Shown here one piece after another: positions 17,249-27,001 of a stretch of 64,000 nt of DNA. A program made the position numbers and the translations under genes. The number at the start of each line of letters is the position of its first letter. Within the stretch, counting starts at the first letter, position 1. Source of the stretch: Alcanivorax sp. (GTDB lineage: Bacteria > Pseudomonadota > Gammaproteobacteria > Pseudomonadales > Alcanivoracaceae); NCBI RefSeq assembly GCF_017794965.1, contig NZ_CP051240.1, forward strand, positions 930,001 to 994,000, given 5' to 3'. The notes under the pieces are model-generated. The model was not told the DNA's origin. It was given only the letters and a program-made list of their open reading frames with translations, and searched no databases.

Positions 17249-18343
17249 GTGAACGCAACCCTCAAGGTGATTGCAGCTTCTTCCCTGTTGTTGGCTCCCT
17301 TTGCTACGGCCAATGAAAATGTCCCTGACCGTTATGGTTACATTGGTGGTCATGCCAGTTTTTATACCTTTTACGACAATCGGGTCATAGGTAAGACGGT
17401 TAACGGCCTTGAGGATGTGGCCTTCTACGGTGGCCAAATCGGTTGGCGCTTTCATCCCAACTGGTCTGTACAAGGCTGGTACGAAACCGTAGAGGGGGAT
17501 GCAGAGAGCAAATACGTAGACTCAGGTCTGCGCCTTGATATGACCAACTATTTTGCCAGTGGTCGCTACCATCTGAACAACCACGGCTTGCTGGGTTTTG
17601 AGCCCTATGTGGGGCTCAACGTGGGTGAGCAGATCATCGAGAGTATTAACAGCCCGAACAGTGACAAGAATGATGAGTTGATGGCAGGTCTGGAGCTCGG
17701 TCTCCAGCTTGCCTTTTTCAAGCATCTGGTGCTGGACCTGGGTACCCGTCATGCCTACAGCCTCGATCGTGAATTTTGGGAAGGGCAGGTGTACGCCGGC
17801 ATCAACCTGGCGTTCGGTATCAGCAATGATGATGAGTCGCAAAGCAGTGATGAGGATGCGGTAACCAATCCGGAAGATGTAATTGTGCTGGATGCCGACA
17901 ACGATGGCGTCAATGATGACGTAGACCAGTGTGCAGGCACTGCATCGGGCGCGGTTGTTGATGAGACAGGTTGTGAAGTCGATGATGCTTCCGGGCAGGT
18001 GCAGCAAGCCGGTAGCCTTTACTTCCCGTTCGACAGTGACCGGGTGCAAGGTGAGTTTGATGAGCAGGTGCGCACGGCGGCGGAACGCATGAAGGCGGGT
18101 GAAAAAGCCTCCATTCGCGTGGAAGGTCATACTGATGATACTGGCGATGAATCCTACAACCAAAGCCTGTCGGAGCGTCGTGCGGAATCTGTGCGCGATA
18201 AGCTGGTGACGGATTTGGGCGTGGACGGGGAGAGTATCTCCACCCAGGGATTCGGGGAATCTCGGCCTGTGGGTGACAACAACACCCCTGAAGGTCGTGC
18301 CCGGAATCGCCGCGCAGATGTGATTGTGGAGCCGCAGGAGTAA
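17249..18343 (+). CDS. OmpA-family outer membrane protein
   Basis: The 364-aa product has a signal peptide (cleavage near PFATANE) and an N-terminal eight-stranded OmpA-like barrel to about residue 190. A single thrombospondin type 3-like calcium repeat (DADNDGVNDDVDQC) follows. The C-terminal OmpA peptidoglycan-binding domain runs from about residue 250, with IRVEGHTDDTG, LSERRAESV and GRARNRRADV. The start is GTG at 17249 with AAAAGGA 8 bases upstream. It should tie the outer membrane to the cell wall. It stands alone and ends in a strong terminator. Confidence 0.9.
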   Translation: MNATLKVIAASSLLLAPFATANENVPDRYGYIGGHASFYTFYDNRVIGKTVNGLEDVAFYGGQIGWRFHPNWSVQGWYETVEGDAESKYVDSGLRLDMTNYFASGRYHLNNHGLLGFEPYVGLNVGEQIIESINSPNSDKNDELMAGLELGLQLAFFKHLVLDLGTRHAYSLDREFWEGQVYAGINLAFGISNDDESQSSDEDAVTNPEDVIVLDADNDGVNDDVDQCAGTASGAVVDETGCEVDDASGQVQQAGSLYFPFDSDRVQGEFDEQVRTAAERMKAGEKASIRVEGHTDDTGDESYNQSLSERRAESVRDKLVTDLGVDGESISTQGFGESRPVGDNNTPEGRARNRRADVIVEPQE

Positions 18344-18375
18344 ACGCCGCGGTTGCCAGCAGGCTGGCAGCAATA

Positions 18376-18405
18376 AAACGGGACACCTGGTGTCCCGTTT
18401 TTTTT
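18376..18405 (+). terminator. Terminator of the ompA-like gene
   Basis: Arms ACGGGACACC and GGTGTCCCGT form a tight hairpin followed by eight T residues. Confidence 0.9.
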
Positions 18406-18600
18406 GATTCACCTCGCAATTGCAGGAATAACCCACCTTTGGATTAACCGGCTGAGAGAGAATCTCCCCTTCACGAAAAATGCTCGACGCCTGATGCGGG
18501 AATAGCGTGCACTCCGCAAGGCACGTCTCAGCTGAAAATCGATTGTCTGGAAAGACAGTCCCCCAGGCTGAGTGATAATCCTCAAGCGGGTGAGGGAGTC

Positions 18601-18732
18601 ACAGGCGCACGATATAACCCTGCGTTGTCATTTTGGTTGTCAGGCGTCAGGTATGCAGCGACCGCAACGGCAGATTAGCCTGATAAAGGCGGGGAAAACC
18701 TTCTCACTGCCTTCCCCGCTAATCCAGCATGA
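18601..18732 (+). repeat. Degenerate copy of the 4121-4255 spacer repeat
   Basis: This spacer section shares CACAGGCG, GTCAGGCGTC and the closing CCTTCCCCGCTAATCC with the block at 4121-4255. The middle is poorly conserved. The 18344-18759 spacer holds no gene besides this and the terminator. Confidence 0.4.
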
Positions 18733-18759
18733 ATCTGTTGAATTGGCAGACAGTCCGAA

Positions 18760-19587
18760 TCACTTTTTGCTGGACTGAACCAGCCTGGTGAGCTCGGCCA
18801 GTTCCGCCTGAATGTCTGTCAGCTGACGGCTCATTCTTTCCCTTTCGCCATGGGCTTCCTCTGCCTGTTTGGCGTTCTGTTCCTCGCTCATGACTTCCAG
18901 GATGGCACCGATCATCATGTTCAGGAATACGAAGGCGGTGAGGAAAATAAAGCTGAGGTAGTACAGCCAGCTTAATGGATAGCTTTCCATGGTGGCGTAC
19001 ATCACGTCGGTCCAGTCTTCAAAGGTCGCCACCCGGAAAAGGGTGAGCATGGAAATGGCCACATCGCCCCACAGGGTTTCATCGACACCGGAGAAGAACA
19101 TGGAGCCCATGGCCGCGTAGATATAGAAGATGATGAACATGAGCAGGGCGATGTAACCCATGCGGGGAATCGCCTTGATCAGGGAGTTGATCAGGAAGCG
19201 CAGTTCCGGCACCACCGATACCAGCCGCAATACCCGGAATACGCGCAACAATCGGCCCAGAAGCACCACTTCGGCATTGTCCATGGGTATCAGGCTGCCA
19301 ATCACCACCAGGGTATCAAACAGGTTCCAGCCATCCAGAAGGAAGCGCTTCTTGTCCGCGTGGACGCCAAACCGGAACAGGATTTCCACCAGGAAGAAGA
19401 TCGTGATGGCGTTATCGAGCACGGCCAGGGTGTCGGTGAACAGGGGCGGCAGGTTATAGGTGTTGGCGCCAATGGTCAGCGCGGAAAGGATGATGATGGC
19501 GATCACTGCGCCCTGGAACAGTTTGCTGGATTCGATGCGGCGCAGCTGCTCCAGTGTGGATGAGGAGCGAGTCAGTTCGGTGGACAT
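18760..19587 (-). CDS. Bacterial voltage-gated sodium-channel family protein
   Basis: The 275-aa product has the six-segment plan of BacNaV channels. The S4 segment (residues about 105-130) carries Arg at 112, 115, 118 and 121. The pore loop reads TLFRVATFEDWTDVM, S6 lies at about 204-232, and a charged C-terminal helix (about 235-270) is likely the tetramer coiled coil. The filter is TFEDWTD instead of the usual TLESWSM. Extra Asp residues fall at the two positions that are also Asp in the engineered calcium-selective CavAb filter TLDDWSD. It would act in the inner membrane; ion preference must be tested. It is monocistronic on the minus strand. Confidence 0.9.
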   Translation of the reverse strand: MSTELTRSSSTLEQLRRIESSKLFQGAVIAIIILSALTIGANTYNLPPLFTDTLAVLDNAITIFFLVEILFRFGVHADKKRFLLDGWNLFDTLVVIGSLIPMDNAEVVLLGRLLRVFRVLRLVSVVPELRFLINSLIKAIPRMGYIALLMFIIFYIYAAMGSMFFSGVDETLWGDVAISMLTLFRVATFEDWTDVMYATMESYPLSWLYYLSFIFLTAFVFLNMMIGAILEVMSEEQNAKQAEEAHGERERMSRQLTDIQAELAELTRLVQSSKK

Positions 19588-19750
19588 GGAGAGTCAGGAT
19601 CCTGTTTGCAATGTGTCTGAACAGCGGTCAGGCCCGATTCTAATTGCCCCCGGCCTTGAGCGATAGCCAGCGAGTTTAAATGGTTGATCGGGGTATCCGG
19701 TAAAAGCCGGTTTGCCCCCCCAATACTGTTCACTGAAGCGCGATGTTTCA

Positions 19751-19816
19751 GTGGGAGCGTGCTTGCACGCGAATGGCGCGGCATGACACAAAGGCTTCGC
19801 TTGCAAGCAAGCTCCT
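19751..19816. repeat. Pseudomonas-like REP pair
   Basis: A unit at 19751-19773 reads GTGGGAGCGTGCTTGCACGC then GAA. An inverted partner at 19796-19816 reads, on the minus strand, AGGAGCTTGCTTGCAAGCGA then A. Head and stem-loop resemble the classic Pseudomonas REP. It differs in stem sequence from the pairs at 3747 and 16634, so it is a second REP subtype. It lies just upstream of the second IS110 element. Confidence 0.7.
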
Positions 19817-19829
19817 TGTATCTCTCCAC

Positions 19830-20001
19830 GAGTGCTGATTAGCTACCAGCACTCACGGGTCGGGTTAAAGCCTGACAAGCTCCTGAGGGCATAGACCCTG
19901 TGACGTAGATCCTGGCTCCGACCCATTCTCTTAAATCTGAACGGTATCCGGGCTCTCCCCTCCGCGGGATGAAGCCGTATAAGCAAGGGAAGACACGAGA
20001 G
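19830..20001 (+). ncRNA. Candidate bridge (seeker) RNA region of the second IS110 element
   Basis: The roughly 170 bases upstream of the transposase carry no gene and several self-complementary blocks, such as GAGTGCTGAT/AGCACTC near 19832-19855. IS110-type elements encode their guide RNA in a non-coding end. Which end is used depends on the subgroup, and I cannot tell it here, so 20986-21050 is an alternative location. Confidence 0.3.
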
Positions 20002-20985
20002 ATGCACTTCGTTGGAATTGATGTCAGCAAAAAGAGCCTCGATACACTTTGGCTGCGCCAGGCCAATCCCCGGAAGGTAAAAACACGGGTTTTCCAGAAT
20101 CGGCGCGGGAAGGAGCACGAGGTTGCGCAGTGGCTGCTCAAGCAGACCGGTGCTGAGCCGTCCGAGATTCATGTGGTGCTGGAAGCCACCTGTATTTATC
20201 ACGAGAACCTGACCTACGCACTCCATGAAGCTGGGTTGCAGGTGTATGTGGCCAATCCGGCGCGCACCAGGGACTTCGCCAAGAGTGAAGGGTTCTCAAG
20301 CAAGACAGACAAGCTCGACTCGCTGTGCCTGGCTCTCTACGTGAAAGAGAAGCATGAGCGACTACATAAATGGCAGCCGGAAGCGCCAGAGATCAGGCAG
20401 TTACGAGCGCTTGGTGCTCGTCTGGAGGCCTTGGAGAAAGACCGTCAGCGGGAAGAAAACCGGCTTGAGAAAGCGGAATTCAACCAGTCAAGCGAGCGAG
20501 TCATTGCCTCTATACAGGACATGATCGCGACACTGAATGAGGAGATCCGCAAGCTCAAAAAGGACATCGATGACCACATTGATGGCCATCCTGAACTGAA
20601 ACAGGACCGCTCACTGCTGGAGAGCATCACTGCGGTAGGCGATGTGATGTCCCGAGAGCTGCTGTCGCTAATACACAGTCGGGACTTCCGGTCAGCCAAG
20701 CAATGTGCCGCCTTCCTGGGCATTACGCCGGTGCACAATGAATCCGGCGACTCCAGAAAGCCGACAAAGATCCGCAAAGGTGGCCGCGCCAACGTACGGG
20801 GAAAATTGTTCATGGCAGCAGTCACAGCATGCACCCACAACCCCGATATCCGGGCACTGAGACGGCGCATGGAAGACAGGGGGAAGACAGGTAAAGTGAT
20901 TGTGGTGGCAGCAATGCGCAAGCTGGTGCAAATCGCCTATGGGGTAATCAAGCACCAAAAGAAATATACCCCACAAGTCGCATAG
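20002..20985 (+). mobile_element. IS110-family transposase (second element)
   Basis: The 327-aa product starts MHFVGIDVSKKSLDTLWL and carries the DEDD set: GIDVSK, LEATCIYHE and KTDKLDS. A long charged coiled-coil region spans about residues 125-200. The C-terminal transposase_20 domain has ITAVGDVMSRELLSLI, FLGITPVHNESGDS and GGRANVRGKLFMAA, where the Ser in ESGDS is the expected nucleophile. ATG 20002 fits the family start; ATG 19969 upstream is possible. It shares only family features with the element at 2485. Element ends could not be defined from one copy. Confidence 0.92.
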
Positions 20986-21087
20986 AGACGGCTTGCAGGG
21001 TATGGAGAGAGACGGTATCTACAAGAAGACCAAACCTCTCCTTGAGTGAACAGCATTACGGTTTGATCTCCACCTTTTCGTCGCGGC

Positions 21088-21168
21088 GTGGGTTATTCGC
21101 TCCGCTTGCCCCTGTAGTGCCGCCTTGCCTGGCTTCCTTCGTTGCGCTCGGTGGCGGAACGATTCCTG
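21088..21168 (+). repeat. Dispersed spacer repeat, copy near recD
   Basis: GTGGGTTATTCGCTCCGCTT through CGGTGGCGGAACGATTCC resembles the copies at 3655 and 16516. It sits between the second IS110 element and the recD stop. Confidence 0.6.
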
Positions 21169-21262
21169 GCCAGGACCAACCGTTTTTCACCACGGAGGTT
21201 ACTGAGAAAACAAGCTTTCTCTGGGTGATCTCTGTGACCTCGTTGTGCCTGTGAGGGTCCCG

Positions 21263-23206
21263 TTATTGATGCTGGTGTGCCAGCCGGTCTGCCAGGCCGG
21301 AGGCGCGCCAGGTGGCTTTCTTCACTGCGCTGTCCCATACCCCGGGCTTGCCGAATTCCAGCAGGGTGAAGGTTTCCCGCGCCCGAGTGACCGCGGTATA
21401 CACCAGCTCCCGGGTAAGCAGGGGGTGGGGTGCATCGGGGAGTACCAGCAGGGTGTGGCGGAACTCCGAGCCCTGGGACTTGTGTACCGTCATGGCGTAC
21501 ACGGTTTCCACCCCGTCCAGCCTTGAGGGGAGTACCCACTTGATGCGGCCATCCGGCAACTGGAAAGCGACCCGCAAGGGGCGGAGGCCACTGTCATCCG
21601 TTTCTCCGGGCAGGGTTAGCCCCACATCGCCGTTCATGAGTCCCAGCTGGTAATCATTGCGTGTCATCATCACCGGGCGACCCGCATACCATTCCCGCTC
21701 TGGGGCCAGCCCCTGTTGTTGCAGGTAGTGGGTGATGCGCTGGTTGAGCTGCTCCACCCCAAAAGGGCCGCTGCGCAGGCCACTGAGCAATTGCTGGTGG
21801 GTGAGTTGTTTCAGTAGCGATGCCGCCCATTGATCCCGTTCAGGGTTCGCCTCCGGCGGATTCTCGACGGCCAAAAAAAGACTGCGCAAACCCTGGTGGC
21901 CGGCGCTGCCTTCCAGCAACAGGGTTTCCAACTGTGTGTTGTCGCTCTGCAGTCGGCGGCGGTTGAGGCTCTCCGGGTAATCCAGAAACGCCGCCCGTGA
22001 CTTGCTCAGGTCTGCCCGGTTGATGGCGGTAGCCAGGGCGCCGATGCCGGGGCTGTCCTTAGAGCGCCAGTTGGTACGTAGCATGGCTGTGGACTGTGCC
22101 AGCGCCGTGCCGGGCTGGTCGGGCACTTCACGGAAGTCACGGATATCGGCGCCACAACTCTGAGCAACGAAGTCCAGGGTATCGGCTTGATAACGGCCTT
22201 CAAAGGCATAGCGGCACAAATCGCCCATGACTGCGCCGGCTTCCACGCTGGCCAGCTGGTCCTTGTCGCCCAGCAGGATCAGTTGCGCATGGGCGGGCAG
22301 GGCTGACAGCAGGCTGGCCATCATGTCCATGTCGATCATGCTGGCTTCGTCCACGACTACCAGATCCGCGTGCAGGGGATTGTGGGCGTGATGACGGAAG
22401 TGCCGCGAATCCGGCCGGGTGCCCAGCAGGCGGTGCAGGGTGGTCACGTCGGTGGGAATGCTGTCGCGAACCGCATCAGAGACCGGCAGGGCGGCTACCT
22501 GGTCGCCAATGGATTCGGTGAGCCGCGCGGCGGCTTTGCCGGTGGGGGCGGCGAGACGAATGCGCAGGCGCTGTTGGTTTCCCACGGCCAGGCTTTGCAA
22601 CAGGCCCAGCAGTTTTACCACTGTGGTGGTCTTGCCGGTCCCCGGGCCGCCGGTAATGATGCCGATACCAGCGCGGCTGGCCAGCGCGCAGGCCACCTGT
22701 TGCCAGTTGGTGTTGTTATCACTGTCAGGGAATAGCGCCTGCAACGGGCCCTGCAGTTGTTGTGCAGACAGTCCGGAAGGCGTTGCCAGCCGCGTTGCAA
22801 TGGCGTTGGCGACCGACCGTTCCTGTGACCAGCTACGGCGCAAATAAAGTCGATGGTTATCCAGCACCAGTGGTGTGCTGCCGTCGTCGCTGACCAGCGG
22901 GCTTTGCTGCAAGGCCTTGCGCCATTGGGCGGGTGTCCCCGGGAGTAACTGCGTCAGTTCCGCAGGCGGTGACGTGCCCCACAGCTGGGTACTCAGGGCG
23001 TCATTTTCAAAATCCAGACAGAGATGACCACTGGCCTGCTGGTTGCTGGTAAAGGCCGCCAGTAACAGCACTTCATAACTGGCATCGCTGCACTGTTGTT
23101 GCAGAAAGCGGGCAATGGCCACATCCAGATCCCGTAACAGTCCGCCGTCGCGTAGCCGCTCCAGGGCATCTTCCCAATTGAGGGCGGAGAATAGATCAGA
23201 TTGCAT
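21263..23206 (-). CDS. recD: Exodeoxyribonuclease V alpha subunit RecD
   Basis: The 647-aa product is a superfamily 1 helicase with the Walker A motif ITGGPGTGKTTT at residues 184-195, Walker B VVDEASMIDMDM, and a C-terminal UvrD-like block with TVHKSQGSEF. RecD is the 5'-3' motor of RecBCD, which processes double-strand breaks and loads RecA. ATG 23206 with GGGGG upstream is preferred over an in-frame TTG at 23218. It lies 174 bp downstream of recB, separated by an unusual heptamer-repeat spacer, so coupling to recB is looser than between recC and recB. Confidence 0.95.
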   Translation of the reverse strand: MQSDLFSALNWEDALERLRDGGLLRDLDVAIARFLQQQCSDASYEVLLLAAFTSNQQASGHLCLDFENDALSTQLWGTSPPAELTQLLPGTPAQWRKALQQSPLVSDDGSTPLVLDNHRLYLRRSWSQERSVANAIATRLATPSGLSAQQLQGPLQALFPDSDNNTNWQQVACALASRAGIGIITGGPGTGKTTTVVKLLGLLQSLAVGNQQRLRIRLAAPTGKAAARLTESIGDQVAALPVSDAVRDSIPTDVTTLHRLLGTRPDSRHFRHHAHNPLHADLVVVDEASMIDMDMMASLLSALPAHAQLILLGDKDQLASVEAGAVMGDLCRYAFEGRYQADTLDFVAQSCGADIRDFREVPDQPGTALAQSTAMLRTNWRSKDSPGIGALATAINRADLSKSRAAFLDYPESLNRRRLQSDNTQLETLLLEGSAGHQGLRSLFLAVENPPEANPERDQWAASLLKQLTHQQLLSGLRSGPFGVEQLNQRITHYLQQQGLAPEREWYAGRPVMMTRNDYQLGLMNGDVGLTLPGETDDSGLRPLRVAFQLPDGRIKWVLPSRLDGVETVYAMTVHKSQGSEFRHTLLVLPDAPHPLLTRELVYTAVTRARETFTLLEFGKPGVWDSAVKKATWRASGLADRLAHQHQ

Positions 23207-23224
23207 CGAAGCCCCCAAAAGCCA

Positions 23225-23381
23225 TTGAAAGTTGAAAGTTGAAAGTTGAAACGCGGGAAGGTTTAGAGTTTAACGAACAGGTCATGCGCCGCGATTCTTG
23301 GGTAGTGGTGCGCGGGTACAGAGTTCCAGCAAGGGAAAGCGTCCCCCGCGCTTTTAAACTTTTAACTTTTAACTTTAAACT
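23225..23381. repeat. Facing arrays of 7-bp words between recB and recD
   Basis: Four copies of TTGAAAG/TTGAAAC occupy 23225-23252. Four copies of TTTAACT or TTAAACT occupy 23354-23381 and touch the recB stop codon. Read on one strand the arms are TTCAACT-like and TTTAACT-like, so the element is an inverted structure of period 7 around a core of about 100 bp. The inner edges CGCGGG and CCCGCG also pair. Related arrays are at 30518-30615, 32884-32988 and 38853-38922. Confidence 0.8.
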
Positions 23382-26300
23382 CACCCCTCGCCTCCAAACA
23401 TCGCATCCAGCCTTTCAATCAACTCCGTCGCCGGCCGGTCGAAGACCGTGCCCGCTGCTGGACCCTGCATGCCGCGCAGGAACACATAGACGGCGCCGCC
23501 CAGGTGTTGCTCCGGATTGTAGCCTTCGCCAAGGCGGTTCTTGAGAAGACGATGGAGAGCCAGCAGGTAAAGCACGTACTGCACCTCGTAACGCTTGTCG
23601 AGAATGGCACGGGTCATGGCGCGGGCGGTGTAGGCGCTGTCATCCACGCCCAGCCAGTTGGATTTGTAGTCGAGCACGTAGTACTTGCCGCGGTGTTCGA
23701 ACACCAGATCGATAAAGCCCTTGAGCATGCCGTTGAGGGTGTCGGCCTCCAGTCGCGGGCGGGGCAGATCCGGGTGGATGGCATCGCGGATAGCCTGGTC
23801 CAGAGCCGCCACGCTCACCTGGTTGGCGGGCAACATGAATTCCATCTCTGCCACATAGGTGGCCATCTCGCTCAGCGCCACCTGATCAGCGGCCAGCGGT
23901 AACGGGGTTTGCAGGGCGGTTTTCCACCAGTTATTGATCACCGCCCCGTGATCTTGCCATCCGCGGGCCTGGAGTTTTTCTGCCACAACCTGTTCGAAGG
24001 GCGCTGGGGACGCCAGGGTCGCAACAAAGTCCTGGTTCGCTGCCAGCTCGAGGAAATCATGCAGCAGGGTGCCGGGTGCTGCGCCGCGGGGAAAGGCGTG
24101 GATGCTACCCGGCAGAGGCTCCTGTTCCGGCATGCTGTCCTGATCCGGTTGCTCGGCCAACTGGTCGCTGCGCGGGTCCGCCGGGGCCAGGGTTTCCTGC
24201 ACATGCTTGAGGGCACTGTAGCTGGCAATCCACCAGGGCTGGCGTTGATGTCGGGGGGGCACTTGTACCGGTTTGAGGGTCACATTCTGTGTAGCCGGTT
24301 GATACGGGGCATCATGGCTCTCCGGTGGTGCGATCACGCTTACCGCGTCGCTGATTACCGGTGTCAGTTTTTCGGTGAGCTTTTCATTTTCCACACCGTC
24401 ACCAAACAGCAGGCGGCCTATGGCACTCTTCTCCAGCTGGTTGGTTTTTCCGTTACCTTTCACGTAGGGGGCAATGCCCAGGGTGCAGGTATGGCAGGCC
24501 CGGGTGAGTGCCACATAGAGCAGGCGCATGTCTTCCGCCAGGCGCTCTTCGTCAGCCTTGCGCTCGTCTTCCACATCCGGCTCCAGTGACACATGCAGCC
24601 GGTCATCATCATGGAAACGCAGCGGCGGCTTGCTCTTGTCGGCGGGGCGGAAGCTGCAAATAAAGGGCAGATACACCAGCGGGTATTCCAGCCCCTTGGA
24701 TTTGTGGATGGTGATCACCTTGACCCTGTCATCATCACTTTCCAGCCGCAGGATGCTTTCCTTGCTGCTGTTGCTCTGTTGTTCGAGGGTTTCTTCCAGA
24801 TAGCGAATCAGGGCTTGCTCGCCATCCAGTTGGGTGGCCATCTGCTGGAGCAATTCAGACAGGTGCAGCAGGTTGGTCAATGCCCGCTCACCGTCCAGGC
24901 TCTGACTGAGACGCACCGGCACATGAAAATCCATCAGCAGGTTGCGCAGCATGGGCAATACACCCTGCTGTTGCCACTGGTGGCGATAGCCATGGAACTG
25001 TTCCACCATGCGTTCCCAGCGCACCTCATCCTGATTGATGGCATCCAGTTCCGTGTAGGCCATATCCAGTGACGCACTGGCCAGGGCACTGCGCACCTTG
25101 CTGTCCGATTCCGGGTTGGCGCAGGCGTGCAGGATCAGCAGCAGGTCGATCGCTTCCGGCTGGGCAAACACGGAATCCTGGTCAGACAGATACACGCTGC
25201 GCACCGCACGTTCCATCAGCGCATCGCGAATGGCTTTGGCTTCGGTGCGGTCTCGTACCAGAATGGCAATGTCGTTGGGCTGCAGGGGCCGAAACTGTTC
25301 GCCTTTGCGGAAACCGGTGTCGCCTTTTTCCGCGCCGTTGAGCAGGTGGGTGATTTCGGTGGCGCAACGTTCCGCCTGTTGCTGGCGGTACTGACCCGCA
25401 CTCACCGCCCTGTCGCGGTCTTCCACCCACAGGGTAATGCCAGCTTTGACCTGCCCATCTACTTCCAGTTGTTCCTTGCGACCCTGGGCTTCCACCGGGT
25501 CGAACGGGAAGGGGCTGCCGGTTTTGGCCATGCGGAAGACATCACCAAACGTCTGGTCGCTGTAAGTGAACAATTCGTTCACAGCGGCGACCATGGCATG
25601 GGCAGAACGGAAGTTCTTTTTCAGGGTGTAGTGGTTGCCTTTGGTGGCCGTGCGGGCTTTCAGGTAGGTGAATACATCCGCGCCGCGGAAAGCATAGATG
25701 GCCTGTTTGGGGTCGCCGATCATGAACCAGCCGATCTCCGGCTGATTGCCATAGAGTGCAGAAAAAATTCCGTACTGGACCGGATCGGTATCCTGAAATT
25801 CGTCGATCAGCGCCACCGGGAATTGCTCACGAATCACCGCGGCCAGCCTCTCGCCGTTGGGCCCTTCCAGGGCATCGCGCAGGCGGGTGAGCATGTCATC
25901 GAAGCCCAGCGTGGCGGTCTGGCGGCGTACTTGATCCACGCGCCGGTCAATCCAGGCAGCCACATGGGCCAGCAGGTCCGTGCGTGGCAGGCGGGTGTTT
26001 TCGCGACCCATCAGGACCCGATCTAGAGTTTTGCAGAACAGGAAGTCCGGACGGTGTTCCTGACCCGCCTTGGTCAGCTTCATGCCGTCTTCAGAGAACT
26101 TGAAGAGGACGTCGTAATCCTTGTCGCGCAGGCCTTCTCCCTTGGCGTAGCGCTTCAGAAGCTTGAGCATGCCGGGCACACTTTTCGCCCGATAGCTGTT
26201 GCCGTTCAGCCACTTGTTCTCCTGGGCGTCACGTACCCAGTGAAGGAAGTCCGGCAAGGCGTCGGCCAGTTGCTGACGGGCCAGCCGGTCCAGCTCGGCC

Positions 26301-27001
26301 TGGGGATCGGTTTGCGTCAGCCATTTTTTCACACTGTCTGGCAGGTTCGCCGGATCGGCTTCCTTGAGCCCCAGCAGAGGGCGGGCTTCCTTGAGCAAGG
26401 CATCCGGGTTGCCCAGGCCTTCGCTTTGCAACTGGTTGGCGGCACTCACCGGGAAGTTGTTGATGATGTTGCGCCAGTAATCCCGTGCCGCCTGCAGTTG
26501 TTCATCGCTGGCATCTTCCTGCAGTTCCAGACTGAACAGGCTGCCGGAATCAAACGCATGCTGTTTGAGCATGCGGTTACAGAAACCGTGGATGGTGTAG
26601 ATGGCTGCTTCATCCATCCACTGGGCTGCGGCATCCAGTCGCTGGGCGCATTGCTTGCGCGCCTGCGGCTCGGCGTAGTCGGCCAGCAGTTGTGACAGCA
26701 CCGGGTCGCTGGCAGTGGCGTCCGGGTCGGCAAAGGTCCGGGCGGCATCGGCCAGGCGGTCCCGAATCCGTTCGCGCAGTTCTTCCGTGGCGGCTTCGGT
26801 AAAGGTCACCACCAGGATGTCCGGTGGCAGCAGCGGGCGGTGGAAGGCCCGGTCGTCACCATGGCCCAGCACCAGGCGCAGATAAAGCGCTGCCAGGGTA
26901 AAGGTCTTGCCGGTACCGGCGCTGGCTTCGATCAACCGGGTGCCATGCAGAGGGAAAGTGATCGGTAGCGGTGGGTCCTGACGTCCGTCGTTATGGCTCA
27001 T
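23381..27001 (-). CDS. recB: Exodeoxyribonuclease V beta subunit RecB
   Basis: The 1206-aa product has the helicase Walker A motif EASAGTGKT at residues 25-33, a UvrD-like core with ALIDEFQDTDPVQY and VITIHKSKGLEYPLVYLPF, and a C-terminal nuclease domain with GFIDLVF and VLDYKSNWLG holding the metal-binding Asp and Lys. It supplies the 3'-5' motor and the nuclease of RecBCD. The ATG at 27001 overlaps the recC stop (ATGA), showing tight coupling. Length and domain order are normal. Confidence 0.96.
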   Translation of the reverse strand: MSHNDGRQDPPLPITFPLHGTRLIEASAGTGKTFTLAALYLRLVLGHGDDRAFHRPLLPPDILVVTFTEAATEELRERIRDRLADAARTFADPDATASDPVLSQLLADYAEPQARKQCAQRLDAAAQWMDEAAIYTIHGFCNRMLKQHAFDSGSLFSLELQEDASDEQLQAARDYWRNIINNFPVSAANQLQSEGLGNPDALLKEARPLLGLKEADPANLPDSVKKWLTQTDPQAELDRLARQQLADALPDFLHWVRDAQENKWLNGNSYRAKSVPGMLKLLKRYAKGEGLRDKDYDVLFKFSEDGMKLTKAGQEHRPDFLFCKTLDRVLMGRENTRLPRTDLLAHVAAWIDRRVDQVRRQTATLGFDDMLTRLRDALEGPNGERLAAVIREQFPVALIDEFQDTDPVQYGIFSALYGNQPEIGWFMIGDPKQAIYAFRGADVFTYLKARTATKGNHYTLKKNFRSAHAMVAAVNELFTYSDQTFGDVFRMAKTGSPFPFDPVEAQGRKEQLEVDGQVKAGITLWVEDRDRAVSAGQYRQQQAERCATEITHLLNGAEKGDTGFRKGEQFRPLQPNDIAILVRDRTEAKAIRDALMERAVRSVYLSDQDSVFAQPEAIDLLLILHACANPESDSKVRSALASASLDMAYTELDAINQDEVRWERMVEQFHGYRHQWQQQGVLPMLRNLLMDFHVPVRLSQSLDGERALTNLLHLSELLQQMATQLDGEQALIRYLEETLEQQSNSSKESILRLESDDDRVKVITIHKSKGLEYPLVYLPFICSFRPADKSKPPLRFHDDDRLHVSLEPDVEDERKADEERLAEDMRLLYVALTRACHTCTLGIAPYVKGNGKTNQLEKSAIGRLLFGDGVENEKLTEKLTPVISDAVSVIAPPESHDAPYQPATQNVTLKPVQVPPRHQRQPWWIASYSALKHVQETLAPADPRSDQLAEQPDQDSMPEQEPLPGSIHAFPRGAAPGTLLHDFLELAANQDFVATLASPAPFEQVVAEKLQARGWQDHGAVINNWWKTALQTPLPLAADQVALSEMATYVAEMEFMLPANQVSVAALDQAIRDAIHPDLPRPRLEADTLNGMLKGFIDLVFEHRGKYYVLDYKSNWLGVDDSAYTARAMTRAILDKRYEVQYVLYLLALHRLLKNRLGEGYNPEQHLGGAVYVFLRGMQGPAAGTVFDRPATELIERLDAMFGGEG

